Part shown: one piece after another, positions 45,910 to 54,457 of the stretch
Position numbering within the stretch: position 1 is the first letter of the stretch
Layout of the letters: the number at the start of each line of letters is the position of its first letter
Assembly (NCBI GenBank): GCA_025358925.1
Contig: JANYHT010000017.1
Span: forward strand, 116,432-180,431
Reading direction: 5' to 3'
Length of the DNA: 64,000 nucleotides
From: Gemmatimonadaceae bacterium
GTDB lineage: Bacteria > Gemmatimonadota > Gemmatimonadetes > Gemmatimonadales > Gemmatimonadaceae
The notes under the pieces: model-generated
What the model was told of the DNA's origin: nothing
Databases searched by the model: none
The model's input: the letters and a program-made list of their open reading frames with translations, nothing else
Made by a program: the position numbers and the translations under genes

Positions 45910-46986
45910 TCAGCCTAACTTCAACCGCACGCGCTCCTGTTGCGTCGCTTTTTTCACAATCGTCTTTCCGTGAATTGCCTCACGCACGGCATTTCCAACG
46001 GCGGCCGCGACCGGCGCCGGAAATGCATTGCCAATTTGTCGATATGCCGCCGTTTTTTTCCCTGAGATCACCCACGAGTCTGGAAATCCTTGCACTCGCG
46101 CGGCCATACGAATCGTCAGTTTCGGTAGCCCATCTTTTGGGAACGACGCGTCGGGTGCCAGATCCGCGATGCCGCCGCCGTTCACACCGAGGGCGAGCCA
46201 TCCAGCCTTTGAACGCGACGGCCCAAGATCAGGTCCACCGTGCAATTTCGATCCGCCAACTAATGTTGGTCCAATCCCATTTGCGCGCGCAGCCCACGCC
46301 GATGCTCCAGACCACGCACGCGCGCTCATCAAGTCGCCGAGCGCTTGTCCAATCGTTGGCGGTGAGCCTTCGGGATGTGGCCATACGAAACGATTCGCAG
46401 CGGCGCCGCGCAGCGCCACGAGTACAAAGCGCGGCCGCAGTTGTGGTACGCCGAAGTTGCACGCATTAAGTGGCTGCCAGAATACGGTGTAGCCAAGGCG
46501 CGCAAGCGTGCTGCGCACCCGTTCGCGGTAGTCGGCAAACTTCGCAGTGGCCAAGCCCGGAACGTTCTCGAGAATGACGGCGGTTGGCATCGCGCCTTCG
46601 ACAATGCGAAGTGCCACGGGAAACAAATCGCGATCGTCGTTTTCGCCGAGCTGTCGTCCGGCAACACTAAAGGGGGGGCAAGGAACTCCGCCCGCAAATA
46701 AATCAACCCCGCGATAGTCCAATCCGGAAATTTCACGCACGTCGGTGTGCAGTACGTTCCACGTCGGTCGATTGAGTCGCAGCGTATCACACGCTGCCGC
46801 TTCAATTTCAACAGCCGCAACGTGTTCGAATCCCGCGCGCTCAAGTCCGAGCGCTTGGCCTCCTGCGCCTGCACATATTTCTAACGAATGCAGCTGATGC
46901 ACGAACGCGTCTCTCTGCGATGGGGGAGGAGGCGCGGTTCGCGCATCCATACGAACTGAAATATGATCGCGCGGGAGCGATCGCAC
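45910..46986 (-). CDS. DNA (cytosine-5-)-methyltransferase
   Basis: A 358-residue C5 methylase. Motif I is LEICAGAGGQALGLERAGF, motif IV GGVPCPPFSVAGRQ with catalytic Cys103, motif VI ENVP (140-143), motif VIII QLRPRF and motif X RQIGNAFP. The target-recognition region (about 230-290) contains no known marker. The start GTG at 46986 lies 5 bases after the stop of the endonuclease gene; ATG at 46950 is an alternative start. Together with the NaeI-like enzyme it forms a type II system. If the endonuclease keeps NaeI specificity, the methylated site would be GCCGGC. Confidence 0.93.
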   Translation of the reverse strand: MRSLPRDHISVRMDARTAPPPPSQRDAFVHQLHSLEICAGAGGQALGLERAGFEHVAAVEIEAAACDTLRLNRPTWNVLHTDVREISGLDYRGVDLFAGGVPCPPFSVAGRQLGENDDRDLFPVALRIVEGAMPTAVILENVPGLATAKFADYRERVRSTLARLGYTVFWQPLNACNFGVPQLRPRFVLVALRGAAANRFVWPHPEGSPPTIGQALGDLMSARAWSGASAWAARANGIGPTLVGGSKLHGGPDLGPSRSKAGWLALGVNGGGIADLAPDASFPKDGLPKLTIRMAARVQGFPDSWVISGKKTAAYRQIGNAFPAPVAAAVGNAVREAIHGKTIVKKATQQERVRLKLG

Positions 46987-46991
46987 TAATG

Positions 46992-47864
46992 CTATTGAAG
47001 CGCTGGTTCGAGTGCGTCGAGCGTTGCCTGCTTCACGAAGTAGAAATGGTCGGCAGGCAGCACGGTGCCAAGTCGCTGAAGCAACGCCTTATCGTATCGC
47101 TCGCTGAGGCAAACCATTTCGCCCAGCGGCGGAAGTTTTCTGGATTTGTCTGCTCGAATACGTCGCATCGGATCATTCTTGTTCAGTGCGGCGAAGACAA
47201 TTGCTGATCGTGGAACGGGCGTATCGTGCACCAGTTCCGCAAGCCGTTGCAATCGTTGTTGTGCGGAAGGACGCGACAGGATGTCGTCGCGAATCTCCGG
47301 CGCGAGTGCGGCGAAAAAATTGACTGGCGTTTCCGCGCGCATCACCATCCATTCGACGCGCTTGTCGTAAAATTCAGACGAGAGCGAGAGTTTTTGATCT
47401 CGATTGGACCCATGGCGAATAAGATCGCGGTGCGGAACGAATAAGCCAGCACTGAACTTTGTGTTGTCTTTTGTGGTGCCGATGCCTAAGCACACCGTGC
47501 CCAAATTCTCGGGGCCGATCATCCACGACGACGATTTCGACCATTTAATATCCACCTCGTGTTCGGCGATCAGCGCATCGGCATGTGCGCCACGTCCTAC
47601 ATCGAGCGCATCGCGCACGAGCATTTCAACCCGCGTGCCGATGTACGTCTTTTCCGGAGAGTCGAGTTGTTCGATGCTGAATCGTTTTTCCCCTAGACTC
47701 AACACTTCATCAATAGCGCGTCGAATCACACCGCCGAAAAATACTTCGCGTGTCGTACGAAGTTTTCGTAAACGGTTGTCGATTTCGTCGCGTACGCGCT
47801 GTATCGCAAGGAAGTCCGCCGCATCACGCTGGTTTTGGTCGGGCAGTTCGTCGAGCGCAGTCAT
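46992..47864 (-). CDS. NaeI-type type II restriction endonuclease
   Basis: A 290-residue protein matching the NaeI family (type IIE; one site acts as an allosteric effector). The core has EKTYIGTRVE (E80), Asp96 and EHEVDIKWSK (D105, K107), corresponding to the catalytic E/D/D-x-K pattern of NaeI, then WMIGPENLGTVCLGIG, much as in NaeI. The C-terminal half includes LVHDTPVPRSAIVFAALNKNDPMRRIRADK, where NaeI has its DNA-binding CAP-like domain. The ATG at 47864 keeps it clear of dnaE2; a longer frame up to 47993 would overlap the dnaE2 end. It precedes the methylase gene, an order often seen in established systems. Confidence 0.85.
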   Translation of the reverse strand: MTALDELPDQNQRDAADFLAIQRVRDEIDNRLRKLRTTREVFFGGVIRRAIDEVLSLGEKRFSIEQLDSPEKTYIGTRVEMLVRDALDVGRGAHADALIAEHEVDIKWSKSSSWMIGPENLGTVCLGIGTTKDNTKFSAGLFVPHRDLIRHGSNRDQKLSLSSEFYDKRVEWMVMRAETPVNFFAALAPEIRDDILSRPSAQQRLQRLAELVHDTPVPRSAIVFAALNKNDPMRRIRADKSRKLPPLGEMVCLSERYDKALLQRLGTVLPADHFYFVKQATLDALEPALQ

Positions 47865-47916
47865 CGGTTGTTTATGGACAGAAGGAACGGTGAACGCTAC
47901 CACTTGATCGCCCCCC

Positions 47917-50900
47917 TCACCGAAAATTATGCCCCGGCGCATGCTCCTCACCCCCCCCCAACTGCAACGGCTTGAACTGCTTCGCTCGCACATTCACCAC
48001 CAATCCCTCCACCTGCAACACACCACGAATCAACAACAACGGACTCCGTGAAATGAGCAATGCGTCCTTCTCAAATCGGTCCGGCGTCACAATGATATTG
48101 ATCATCCCCGTCTCATCTTCCAGCGTGAGAAACACAAACCCTTTCGCTGTTCCGGGACGCTGACGACAAATGACCAATCCTGCGACGGCCACCTTTTCTC
48201 CGTCGCGTCCACGCTCGCGTACCATCTGCGCCGTATACACACCATTGGGTGCGAGCAGCTCACGCAAATGCGACATGGGATGTCCGGCCAACGACAAGCC
48301 GGTCATGCGATAATCAGCTTCGGTTAATTCAACCGGTGCGAACGCCGGTAATTGCGCCGGCACCGGCACGGCACGCATCGGTGCGAAGGGCAACATCGGC
48401 CCCCGCGTTTCGGCCAACACTTCCCACAACGCCACACGCCGACGTCGGTCTTCCGGCTCATGCGCAAACATACTGTCAAAGGCACCAGCCTCAGCGAGCT
48501 TACGCCATGTGGCACGATCCAACGTCGCGCGACGCACCGCGTCTTCGACACTCGTAAATGGCCCGTCAGCAAGCGCACGTTCCAATACGCGTCGCGCTTT
48601 CGCACCCAGTCCGCGCACCAGTCGCACACCCAATCGTACCGCTACACCATCCTTACCTTTCATCGGCTCCAACGCACGACGCGTACCCCACTGCGCGGTT
48701 CCATCATTGGGCACAAGCACACGACCATCCGCCATCTCCAACACATGATCCCACGATGACTTCGTGAGGTCGATCGGACGCACCTCGACGCCGTGACGTT
48801 TCGCGTCCTCCACCAACGTGCCAGGTGAATAAAATCCCATTGGCTGCGCATTGAGAATGGCGGCGGCATACTCCGGCGCGTAGTAGTGCCGAAGATATCC
48901 CGTGGCATACACAATCAGCGCAAAACTTGCCGCGTGACTTTCGGGAAATCCGTAATCGGCAAACGCATTGATCTGATTGTAAATGCGACGCGCCACTTCC
49001 TCTTCAATGCCGTTGCGCTTCATCCCTTCAATGAGCTCTTCGCAAATCGCGGCCATGCGTTCGTGCGAACGTTTATGCCCCATCGCGCGACGCAACACGT
49101 CCGCTTGCCCGGGCGTAAACCCCGCCGCTGCAATGGCGACTTGCATGCCCTGCTCCTGAAAGAGCGGCACGCCCATCGTGCGCTTCAACACAGGTTCAAG
49201 CGCGGGATGCGGATACGTCACCGGCTCAAGTCCCGCACGTCGCCGTAAATAGGGATGCACCATTTCACCTTGAATCGGACCAGGGCGAATGAGCGCAACC
49301 TCCACCACCAAATCATAAAAACAGCGCGGCTTGAGTCTCGGCAACGTATTCATTTGCGCGCGACTTTCAATCTGAAATAATCCAACAGTATCGGCCGCGC
49401 ACATGACGTCATACACAGCTTGATCGGTCATGTCGAGTTGGCCGAGATCAATGTTCACACCACGCGTATGACGGATATACAACAAACAATCCTGCACTAC
49501 GGTGAGCATGCCCAGTCCGAGTAAATCAATTTTGACTAACCCGACCGGATCGAGATCGTCCTTCTCCCATTGAATGACCGTGCGATCGGCCATCGACGCG
49601 GGCTCGATCGGGACCACGGTGCCGAGTGGCTCTTGCGTCAGCACAAAACCACCAACGTGAATAGACCGATGACGCGGGAGTTGATGCAGTCCGTCAATGA
49701 CATCCGCCAGGACACGCACACGCGCATCTTTTGGATCGAGGCCGGCACGCGTGAGGAGTGCGTTCCCATCAACACGATCACGTGTTGCAGTGGTCGGATT
49801 GCGCCGCTCTTCGTGTGACGTTCCCTCTGTGCTCGCGGCTACGGCGCGATCATCCAATAACTCCGCCCACGTTGCATCGCGCTCACTCACCGTCTTGCCG
49901 GGACGACGCTGCGCCGTGGGCCGCGTGGTCGCACTCGCGGCAACTTTCCGCGCTTCAACCCGTACCACACGCGCCTTTGTCGTTGCTTCCGTACCACCAA
50001 TCATTTGCTGCCCAAGTCGATCACTCTCGTCATGCGCGGTGGTTGGTGCTGCGTCCGCGCTTGTCTCCTCGTCTCCCAACACCCGCAACGCGGCCGCCGT
50101 GCTCTTCGCACTAAACCGATCACTCAACGCACTCAGCACATCCGCTTGGTCCACCGAAAAACCCAACACGCGCGCCGCATCGCGTACTGCACTACGCCCA
50201 CGCCACGTGATCTGCTCGCACACCATGGCGGCATGCTCACGCCCATAGCGTTGATACACATATTGCAACACACGCTCGCGATCACGATGCGCAAAATCAA
50301 TGTCAATATCTGGCGCCTCGGTGCGCTCTTCACTGAGAAAGCGTTCGAACAACAGCTCCATCCGAACCGGATCAACGGCGGTGATACCCAAACAAAAACA
50401 CACCGCAGAATTAGCGGCCGAGCCACGCCCTTGACAGAGAATGCCTTCGCGGCGTGCGAAGCGCACGATATCCCACACAATGAGAAAGAAGCCGGCAAGT
50501 TTGAGCTTTGCGATCATCTGCAACTCATGTGCGAGTTGCGTGTCATGTTTTGGTGTGCGCGTGGCCCTCCAGCGTTCATGTGCACCATGCTCAACCAACC
50601 GCGACAGATATTCGTCGGCCGTAATACCGGGCGGTAACGGAAACGCAGGTAACGATGGCTTCAGTTGCTGCAACCGAAATGCACACCGTTCGGCGATGGT
50701 GTGCGTGGCATACACGCCTTCTTCGGCACCACGCCACCGCTTCAACACCAACGACGGCGCCTTCAACGCCCACTCGGCATTCGGACGCAGGCGTGTCCCC
50801 ATTTCATCGAGCGTCCGTTCGTGTCGCAATGCGCGTAAGACATCGTGCACAATACGACCATCCGGTTTGGCATAGTGCACATCATTCGTGACCACCCACG

Positions 50901-51552
50901 GCACACCAAGCTTCACGGATAACGGACGCAGCTTGCGCACCAAGGCACGCTCTTCGGGTAAACGATGATCCCAACATTCAATGGCGAAACGGTCACCAAA
51001 CACCTCGTGCATCGCGCGCGCGGCGGTCCATGCATCGTCGTCACGCCCTTCCGTGAGTAATTGCGGAATCCATCCGCGCGGACATCCGCTCAGTGCGGTT
51101 ACACCTTCGGCATGTTCGGCGACCAATGACCACGGCACCGCGGGTGCGCCACGCGCGGTGTCCATGCGGGCGCGCGTAATGAGCATGGAGATGTTGCCGT
51201 ACCCTTCACGTGTTTCGGCCAGCAACACTAAATGTGTTGGACGCGCTTCACGCGCACTCGTATGCGTGAGCGGTAATCCGTGCACACGATCAGGCACGAG
51301 CACGGTGAGTTCTGCGCCAAGAATACCGTGAATGCCGACCGCTTCGCAGGCGGTGCCAAAGCGGACGATGCCACCCAGGTCATCGTGATCGGTGATGGCG
51401 AGCGCGGGATATCCCAACTCAGCCGCACGCTGTGCGAGTGCTTCGGGCAATGATGCGCCGTCGAGTAAGGAGAGTGCCGAGTGACAGTGCAATTCTACGT
51501 AGGGCGCGCTGATATTGCGGGGAGTCGTCACGTCGTTGTCCACACTGCGCAC
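47917..51552 (-). CDS. dnaE2: Error-prone DNA polymerase III alpha-like subunit
   Basis: A 1211-residue DnaE2. The PHP domain starts at YVELHCHSALSLLDGASLPE; the polymerase carries APDIDIDFAHRDRERVLQYV (about 395-415) and the catalytic Asp trio; the tail is HAPGHNFR as usual for DnaE2. Between about 480 and 605 there is an insert of some 125 residues, rich in Ala, Thr, Arg and Glu and low in complexity, making the protein longer than the usual 1050-1100. DnaE2 acts with ImuA and ImuB in SOS mutagenesis. Start is GTG; it lies 8 bases from the divergent photoactive yellow protein start. Confidence 0.93.
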   Translation of the reverse strand: MRSVDNDVTTPRNISAPYVELHCHSALSLLDGASLPEALAQRAAELGYPALAITDHDDLGGIVRFGTACEAVGIHGILGAELTVLVPDRVHGLPLTHTSAREARPTHLVLLAETREGYGNISMLITRARMDTARGAPAVPWSLVAEHAEGVTALSGCPRGWIPQLLTEGRDDDAWTAARAMHEVFGDRFAIECWDHRLPEERALVRKLRPLSVKLGVPWVVTNDVHYAKPDGRIVHDVLRALRHERTLDEMGTRLRPNAEWALKAPSLVLKRWRGAEEGVYATHTIAERCAFRLQQLKPSLPAFPLPPGITADEYLSRLVEHGAHERWRATRTPKHDTQLAHELQMIAKLKLAGFFLIVWDIVRFARREGILCQGRGSAANSAVCFCLGITAVDPVRMELLFERFLSEERTEAPDIDIDFAHRDRERVLQYVYQRYGREHAAMVCEQITWRGRSAVRDAARVLGFSVDQADVLSALSDRFSAKSTAAALRVLGDEETSADAAPTTAHDESDRLGQQMIGGTEATTKARVVRVEARKVAASATTRPTAQRRPGKTVSERDATWAELLDDRAVAASTEGTSHEERRNPTTATRDRVDGNALLTRAGLDPKDARVRVLADVIDGLHQLPRHRSIHVGGFVLTQEPLGTVVPIEPASMADRTVIQWEKDDLDPVGLVKIDLLGLGMLTVVQDCLLYIRHTRGVNIDLGQLDMTDQAVYDVMCAADTVGLFQIESRAQMNTLPRLKPRCFYDLVVEVALIRPGPIQGEMVHPYLRRRAGLEPVTYPHPALEPVLKRTMGVPLFQEQGMQVAIAAAGFTPGQADVLRRAMGHKRSHERMAAICEELIEGMKRNGIEEEVARRIYNQINAFADYGFPESHAASFALIVYATGYLRHYYAPEYAAAILNAQPMGFYSPGTLVEDAKRHGVEVRPIDLTKSSWDHVLEMADGRVLVPNDGTAQWGTRRALEPMKGKDGVAVRLGVRLVRGLGAKARRVLERALADGPFTSVEDAVRRATLDRATWRKLAEAGAFDSMFAHEPEDRRRRVALWEVLAETRGPMLPFAPMRAVPVPAQLPAFAPVELTEADYRMTGLSLAGHPMSHLRELLAPNGVYTAQMVRERGRDGEKVAVAGLVICRQRPGTAKGFVFLTLEDETGMINIIVTPDRFEKDALLISRSPLLLIRGVLQVEGLVVNVRAKQFKPLQLGGGEEHAPGHNFR

Positions 51553-51560
51553 CCGCTGTC

Positions 51561-51986
51561 ATGTCCGAACCCATACTTCCGAAGAAGCGACCGACTCCGG
51601 TGCACACGGCGAGCGAAGTGCTTGAGCTGGCTGATACCATGGCGCCTGAAGAGCTCGATCACTTGCCGTATGGCATGATCCAACTGGACCGAACAGGTCG
51701 TATCTTGAATTACAACGCCGTCGAATCGCGGCTCGCGTCGTTGCGTCAAGAAGATGCCATTGGCAAACAGTTTTTTACGGAGATCGCGCCTTGTACGAAA
51801 GTGAAAGAGTTTTATGGACGTTTCATGGAAGGGGTGCTGCATGAATCGCTCGACACGTCGTTCCGATTTCATTTTGCGTTTAAGATGTCGCCACGTGATG
51901 TCACCGTTCGTCTCCTGTACTCCAAGCGTTCGCGCACCGTGTGGGTGCTGATCTCCGACGAGCAGGGGCAGCCGCTGGAGTCGTAG
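51561..51986 (+). CDS. pyp: Photoactive yellow protein homologue
   Basis: A 141-residue PAS protein that aligns well with photoactive yellow protein. LPYGMIQLDRTGRILNYNAVE corresponds to the PYP core, and the chromophore site is EIAPCTKVKEFYGRF, with Cys78 equal to C69 of Halorhodospira. Tyr51 (Y42) and Glu55 (E46), which hold the p-coumaric acid chromophore, are kept. Thr50 and Arg52 are replaced by Ala59 and Leu61, so the photocycle may differ. The N-terminus is about 15 residues longer than in the model. The usual partner genes (tyrosine ammonia-lyase and CoA ligase) are not in the window. A PAS hybrid kinase follows on the same strand, a likely partner. Confidence 0.85.
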   Translation: MSEPILPKKRPTPVHTASEVLELADTMAPEELDHLPYGMIQLDRTGRILNYNAVESRLASLRQEDAIGKQFFTEIAPCTKVKEFYGRFMEGVLHESLDTSFRFHFAFKMSPRDVTVRLLYSKRSRTVWVLISDEQGQPLES

Positions 51987-51988
51987 AT

Positions 51989-52005
51989 ACCGAACATAAA
52001 CCGAA
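51989..52005. promoter_or_regulatory. Direct repeat box between pyp and kinase (SOS-like)
   Basis: ACCGAA-N5-ACCGAA with an 11-base period, starting two bases after the photoactive yellow protein stop. The same 11-base-period repeat stands just upstream of imuA and of the radical SAM gene. Here it faces the kinase gene 138 bases downstream on the plus strand, or dnaE2 some 437 bases away on the minus strand. Read on the minus strand it is TTCGGT-N5-TTCGGT, close to the alpha-proteobacterial LexA box GTTC-N7-GTTC. Confidence 0.55.
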
Positions 52006-52143
52006 ATAAAGGAGACGGCCAGAGCAGGAGCCAATCTTCCCTTCGCTTGCCGACTTGCAGTACGTACAGGACATTGCCCCCGAGTTCCCGCCGCTCCGCC
52101 GCCGAAGCGCAGGGCAGAGTTGATCCACCGGACGCGTGAGAAT

Positions 52144-54441
52144 ATGATGATGAACGAATCAAGCCCGTTTATTGATATGCGGGTCCTGTCGGAAATGATG
52201 GAGCGAGCGCCGACGGCGTTTCTGGCGCTCGATCACACATGGCGCGTGGTGTACATCAATCCCGAAGGTGCGCTGCGACTGCGGCGCACGCCCGCTGAGT
52301 TAATTGGACGTCACATTTGGGAAGAATTTCCGCAAGCGGTGGGTGGTACGTCGTATCTCGCCTACCACCGTGCGATGGCCGACGGCATCACGGTGCGTAT
52401 TGAAGAATTTTATCCACCACTGGATCGGTGGTTCGATGTCTTTGCGTATCCGATCAATAATGGTGTTGCTGTGCACTTTGCCGACGTCACTGAGCGGAAA
52501 GAGCAGGAAGTGCAACTCGCGCAAAGCGAACATGCATTGGCGCGGGCACAGCAGATTGCGCGCATTGGGAGTTGGCGTTGGGACATTGATACCGACACCG
52601 TGCAATGGTCGGAGGAAACCTATCGACTGCTCGCATTTGCGGATGACGATCGCCCGGCGACGGCGCGCATGGAAGAGTACATCCATCCCGACGATATTGC
52701 GCGCAATTGGACAGCGATTCAGCAGACGCTTGCCACTGGTACTCCGTACGACATTGTGTTGCGGATGCATCCACATGATGGCAGCACGCGCATTTATCAC
52801 GCGCTTGCTGAAACCGAGGTGGATCCGCATGGCCGCATCACGTGTCTGTTTGGTACCATACAGGATATCACCGAACGCGTGACGCTCGAACGCGCGGCGG
52901 AAGCCGATAAGCGGGATTTACATCGTGCTTTTCGTGTCGCACGGATGGCGAATTACTGGTGGGATTTGCCCGGCGATCACTTGGGTTGGTCGCCCGAGTA
53001 CTTCGACCTCCTTGGCCTTGACCCCGCGACGTTCGTCCCGCTGCGAGATGCGGTGCTCGCCCTCATTCACCCCGACGACTTGCCGTATGTGCGGGCGACC
53101 AGTGCGGCGGCGTTCGCGTCCGCAACGGGATTTGAAATGCACTATCGTGTTCGTCACGCTGACGGTGGGTGGCGACATTTCAGTTCGGTCGCCGAGATCG
53201 AACGCGATGCAGCGGGCATGATGACGCGCGTCGTGGGTTCGGTGCGCGATCGCACCGACGAAGTGCAGCTCGACGAAGAGCGCATGCGACTCGAGCAGCA
53301 GATGCAACAAGCGCAAAAGCTCGAAAGCCTTGGCGTCTTGGCTGGCGGTATTGCACACGACTTTAACAATCTGCTCGTTGGTATTGTAGGCAACGCCAGT
53401 TTGGCGATGATGGATGCTTCGCCAACGGGTCTGGTGCACGAGTTACTGAGCGAGATTGAAAGTGCGGGGCAGCGTGCGGCGGATCTGACGCGGCAATTGC
53501 TGGCGTATGCCGGGAAAGGGCGGTTCATCGTCGAACCCCTCGCGCTCTCCTCATTGGTCGAAGAGATGCTCACGCTGGTGCGTTCGTCCATGAATCGCAA
53601 AGCGGAATTGCATCTCGAGTTGTTGCACGATCTGCCGGCCATTGCGGCAGATGCGACGCAACTGCGTCAGATCGTGATGAATTTGTTGACGAACGCGTCG
53701 GATGCATTGGAAGATCATCCGGGCACAATCATGTTGCGGACGGGTGTAGAGGATGTCGATGCGACGTATCGTGCCACGGTATTGGATGGTGCGCCGCTCG
53801 AGGAAGGTCGCTACGTCTTTCTTGAAGTGTCCGACACGGGTGTTGGCATGACGGCGGATACGGTGCGTCGCATCTTCGATCCATTTTTCACGACAAAATT
53901 TACGGGACGTGGACTTGGTCTCGCGGCCACCCGTGGCATTATGCAGGGCCATCGTGGTGCGATCAAAGTGTATTCAGAAATGGGCAAGGGGACGACGTTC
54001 AAACTCTTCTTCCCGGCCGTGAGTGCACCGGCGGTAGAACGGCCATCGGTGGTGGCGGTTGCGGAGTGGCGCGGCAGTGGAACGGTGCTGGTCATCGATG
54101 ACGAACCCGCCGTGCGTCGAGTGACGCGCGTGGTATTAGAACGACTCGGCTTTGATGTGCTTGAGGCGTCCGATGGTGTGGTGGGCGTGGAGATTTTTCA
54201 GCGAGAACGTGCGCGTATTCGGTTAACGCTGCTCGATTTGACGATGCCGAGACTTGATGGCGAGGAAACGTTTCGACAACTGCGTTTGCTTGATCCGCAC
54301 GTGCGCGTGGTGCTGATGAGCGGGTATAACTCGCAGAATGCAACGAGTCATTTTGTGGAGCACGGACTCGCAGGATTTATGCAGAAGCCGTTTCGCGCGG
54401 ATGAGTTGGAGGCGCAAGTACGTGCCGTGATTGAGCGATAA
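52144..54441 (+). CDS. PAS-PAS-PAS hybrid histidine kinase with receiver domain
   Basis: A 765-residue cytosolic hybrid kinase without membrane helices. Three PAS domains lie at about 15-115, 135-245 and 262-370. The dimerisation/phosphoacceptor part has the H-box LAGGIAHDFNNLLVGIVGN (His405) and the ATPase domain NASDALEDHP, SDTGVGM and FDPFFTTKFTGRGLGLAATRGI. A C-terminal receiver (645-760) has TVLVIDDEPAVRR, LTLLDLTMPRLDG (phospho-Asp) and MQKPFRADEL. ATG 52144 is chosen from three adjacent ATGs. No DNA-binding output is present, so it should signal to another protein. Its position next to the photoactive yellow protein suggests light input. Confidence 0.9.
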   Translation: MMMNESSPFIDMRVLSEMMERAPTAFLALDHTWRVVYINPEGALRLRRTPAELIGRHIWEEFPQAVGGTSYLAYHRAMADGITVRIEEFYPPLDRWFDVFAYPINNGVAVHFADVTERKEQEVQLAQSEHALARAQQIARIGSWRWDIDTDTVQWSEETYRLLAFADDDRPATARMEEYIHPDDIARNWTAIQQTLATGTPYDIVLRMHPHDGSTRIYHALAETEVDPHGRITCLFGTIQDITERVTLERAAEADKRDLHRAFRVARMANYWWDLPGDHLGWSPEYFDLLGLDPATFVPLRDAVLALIHPDDLPYVRATSAAAFASATGFEMHYRVRHADGGWRHFSSVAEIERDAAGMMTRVVGSVRDRTDEVQLDEERMRLEQQMQQAQKLESLGVLAGGIAHDFNNLLVGIVGNASLAMMDASPTGLVHELLSEIESAGQRAADLTRQLLAYAGKGRFIVEPLALSSLVEEMLTLVRSSMNRKAELHLELLHDLPAIAADATQLRQIVMNLLTNASDALEDHPGTIMLRTGVEDVDATYRATVLDGAPLEEGRYVFLEVSDTGVGMTADTVRRIFDPFFTTKFTGRGLGLAATRGIMQGHRGAIKVYSEMGKGTTFKLFFPAVSAPAVERPSVVAVAEWRGSGTVLVIDDEPAVRRVTRVVLERLGFDVLEASDGVVGVEIFQRERARIRLTLLDLTMPRLDGEETFRQLRLLDPHVRVVLMSGYNSQNATSHFVEHGLAGFMQKPFRADELEAQVRAVIER

Positions 54442-54457
54442 GTGTTGTCGATTGCAT

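Noticed and set aside
45700..45920. Integron attC site (GTTAGGC at the methylase stop)
   Set aside because: One perfect GTTRRRY box exists at 45911-45917, but no matching RYYYAAC partner at suitable distance, and no integrase nearby.
46000..47900. Avoidance of GCCGGC sites as sign of an old NaeI system
   Set aside because: GCCGGC-type sites occur in the window (for example near 847 and 5224), so no avoidance is visible; counts would be needed.
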